Made by a program: the position numbers and the translations under genes
The notes under the pieces: generated by a model
The model's input: only the letters and a program-made list of their open reading frames with translations
What the model was told of the DNA's origin: nothing
The model's database searches: none
Shown: one piece after another, positions 62,438-64,000 of the stretch
Layout of the letters: every line of letters starts with the position of its first letter
How positions within the stretch are numbered: the stretch's first letter is position 1
Assembly: GCF_000375405.1 (NCBI RefSeq)
Contig: NZ_AQWS01000004.1
Coordinates: 45,533-109,532, forward strand
Direction of reading: 5' to 3'
Length of the DNA: 64,000 nucleotides
Source: Bacteroides propionicifaciens DSM 19291 = JCM 14649
GTDB lineage: Bacteria; Bacteroidota; Bacteroidia; Bacteroidales; Bacteroidaceae

Positions 62438-63226
62438 ATGTCTCAAAATAATAAGATAACTATTCCGGCACAACGGGTTGCCAATCTTGTTCTTGACATG
62501 GCAACCTATCTACTGGCATCGGGTGCACACTGTGGACGTGTGAATCGCAACATCAACCGCATGGCCAATGTTTGGGATTTCGATGTACACCTTCAGCTCA
62601 CATTTAAAGGAGTACTAACCACCGTAAAAGATAGGCACAACCTCACCAATGTAGTAACTAGATATAAAGAAGCACCCACCCACAGCATTCACCTCAATAT
62701 AATTTCAGAAATATCAGCTCTTTCGTGGCGTGTACACGATGATATGCTAAGCTTTGCTGAAGTAGAAAAGCAATATGCACAGATTAAGGAGATTAAACCC
62801 TATAGCACACTCATTGTAACATTTGCGGTTTCTCTATCCTGCGCAGGTTTATGCCTATTTGCCTCAGGTGACTATCTAAATGCTTTAGTAGCATTTGCAG
62901 GAGCATTCTTAGGCTACTCTGCACGTACATTCCTGGCCAAAAGATCATTCAATGCAATGATTTATATAGGTGTTGCAGCATTCGTAACCACGTTAATCAC
63001 AAGTATTGGTGCAAAACTCGGTATTGGAGTAAACCCCGAAGCTGCAATAGCTACAGCTGTACTTTACCTTATTCCTGGGGTGCCACTAATAAACTCTGTG
63101 ATAGACCTTATAGAAGGTTATCTGACCTCTTCTATGAACCGAATAGTATTTAGTGGATTTACACTACTGTGCATAGCTGCTGGCATGACACTTTGCATCA
63201 CATTTTTTGGAATCGATCACTTCTAA
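62438..63226 (+). CDS. ThrE-family threonine/serine exporter, N-terminal half (DUF1212)
   Basis: 262-residue membrane protein. A soluble N-terminal part (about 1-120) has ATYLLASGAHCGRVNRNINRMA and IKPYSTLIVTFAVSLSCAGLCLF starts the helices; about five helices follow, with VNPEAAIATAVLYLIPGVPLINSVIDLIEGY carrying the conserved PG. Corresponds to the DUF1212 portion of ThrE, which exports threonine and serine. The second portion is the next gene, 15 bases away. Confidence 0.87.
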   Translation: MSQNNKITIPAQRVANLVLDMATYLLASGAHCGRVNRNINRMANVWDFDVHLQLTFKGVLTTVKDRHNLTNVVTRYKEAPTHSIHLNIISEISALSWRVHDDMLSFAEVEKQYAQIKEIKPYSTLIVTFAVSLSCAGLCLFASGDYLNALVAFAGAFLGYSARTFLAKRSFNAMIYIGVAAFVTTLITSIGAKLGIGVNPEAAIATAVLYLIPGVPLINSVIDLIEGYLTSSMNRIVFSGFTLLCIAAGMTLCITFFGIDHF

Positions 63227-63241
63227 AAGAAAGACAAAACA

Positions 63242-63742
63242 ATGGAACTAACCATATTTAATATATTACTAGATTTTGCAATCGCCTTTGTTGTAGGTTT
63301 CTGCTGGGCTATCCTCTTTGGGACCTCACGAAAGGTATTATATGTTGCTGGACTACTTGGCGGAATGGGACATGCCCTGCGATTTGTGCTCATACAACTC
63401 GATTGTGGATTAATCTTCGCCACCCTAGCTGCCTCGATATTAATAGGTTTGGTTGGAATTTTCGCAGCTCATAGGGTAAACCAGCCTCCTGTTGTCTTTA
63501 CGATGCCTGCCTGTATCACTATGATTCCAGGAATGTATGCCTATAGAACCATGATTGCAGGTATTAAGAGTACAGATTACGACTTTGTACTGAGCAACCC
63601 CACAGTACTTCCTGAGATGGTTCACAACTTTATGCTCACAATCTCATTACTATTTACACTAGCTATAGGCATCAGTATTGGTGTACTACTATTCCGAAAA
63701 GAGAGCTCTAGACATATCTCTATAAAAGAGATGACGAAATAA
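63242..63742 (+). CDS. ThrE-family exporter, C-terminal half (DUF3815)
   Basis: 166-residue membrane protein with about five helices. AFVVGFCWAILFGTSRKVLYVAGLLGGMGHALRF and PPVVFTMPACITMIPGMYAYRTM contain the conserved proline-glycine turns of the ThrE_2/DUF3815 family. Together with the upstream gene it should form a two-protein exporter equivalent to the one-piece ThrE. Its stop is about 18 bases before the IS element. Confidence 0.87.
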   Translation: MELTIFNILLDFAIAFVVGFCWAILFGTSRKVLYVAGLLGGMGHALRFVLIQLDCGLIFATLAASILIGLVGIFAAHRVNQPPVVFTMPACITMIPGMYAYRTMIAGIKSTDYDFVLSNPTVLPEMVHNFMLTISLLFTLAIGISIGVLLFRKESSRHISIKEMTK

Positions 63743-63759
63743 GAGATAAACCAAACAAC

Positions 63760-64000
63760 TGGACTTGCTAACTTTACCCGCACAACTAGTTAAGGGATAA
63801 AAAACTATCTTTATCCAATGAAACAACGAAAAGTATACAACCGAGAGTTTAAAGAAAATGCAGTCAAGTTGAGTTATGAAAGAGATAACTTAAGTCAGTT
63901 TGCTCGTGAGTTAGGAATCTCAGTCAAGCAACTCTATAGTTGGCGAAGCCAATACAAGATTAAAGGATCAGAGAGCTTCCCTGGAAATGGTAATACGGCA
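63760..64000 (+). mobile_element. IS3-family insertion sequence, left end (runs off window)
   Basis: An OrfA start at 63818 encodes MKQRKVYNREFKENAVKLSY followed by LSQFARELGISVKQLYSWRS, the helix-turn-helix of IS3-family (HTH_Tnp_1) transposases; 61 codons are visible. The probable terminal inverted repeat starts at TGGACTTGCTAACTTTACCC (63760). The right end and OrfB are outside the window, so the target duplication cannot be read. Confidence 0.85.

Noticed and set aside
1..64000. CRISPR array or rRNA genes
   Set aside because: No regularly spaced repeats and no rRNA-like sequence were seen on either strand.

Overview
The window is about 64 kb of a low-GC chromosome from the order Bacteroidales (Bacteroidetes). 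The evidence is the gene content and order (pdxJ-exbB-exbD-tonB beside nadK, a DoxX-type protein and DUF1599 next to tpiA, an aroF-chorismate mutase fusion), a Mfa/FimA-type fimbrial locus, promoters of the TTTG-N19..21-TAnnTTTG type, and almost no Shine-Dalgarno sequences. No rRNA gene or CRISPR array is visible; there is one tRNA gene (Lys-UUU).

Layout. Positions 1-5.3 kb: a minus-strand run tsaC, ClC channel, fmt, rpe and the 5' part of comEC (cut by the window start). 5.5-9.9 kb: a thioesterase, recJ and recQ on the plus strand. 9.9-14.0 kb: an aromatic amino-acid operon (pheA, aminotransferase, aroF-chorismate mutase, tyrA) behind a Phe/Tyr-rich leader peptide and a textbook attenuator. 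14.1-28.4 kb: dnaG, folE, a SPOR protein, tpiA, DoxX and DUF1599 proteins, an M23/LysM peptidase, then recG, ispD, a DJ-1 protein, tonB, exbD, exbB, pdxJ and divergent nadK.

28.5-38.2 kb is the most unusual part: a four-gene fimbrial locus (Mfa2-like anchor, two accessory fimbrillins, Mfa1-like fimbrillin), all on the minus strand, in which every gene carries its own disrupting lesion. These are an in-frame TAG, insertion of a 3.7-kb plasmid, a signal-peptide frameshift, and a two-copy 8-bp repeat that puts the signal peptide out of frame. The inserted plasmid has iterons, a replication initiator, an oriT-like site, a frameshifted MobV-type relaxase and a cargo lipoprotein with a bacteriocin-like tail. 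It is flanked by a 15-bp direct repeat, and joining the sequence across the repeat restores one fimbrillin reading frame exactly.

38.2-40.9 kb: a gene-free stretch and a truncated outer-membrane receptor gene whose end abuts a copy of the mdh terminator region. 40.9-47.9 kb: mdh, a coiled-coil membrane protein, and a TolC/HlyD/ABC-2 exporter set without an ATPase. 48-56.7 kb: two minus-strand housekeeping runs (mnmA, S8 protease, xseA, xseB, ilvE, trmB, mrp; and rex, FAH protein, ispF). 56.8-60.2 kb: an SUI1 factor and the rplM-rpsI-rpsB-tsf ribosomal cluster with two large RNA hairpins between its genes. 60.5-64 kb: tRNA-Lys, a tandem-SH3 protein, a divergent HxlR/peroxiredoxin pair, a split ThrE-type exporter, and the left end of an IS3-family element running off the window.

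All functional calls come from reading motifs and gene order; no database search was run.
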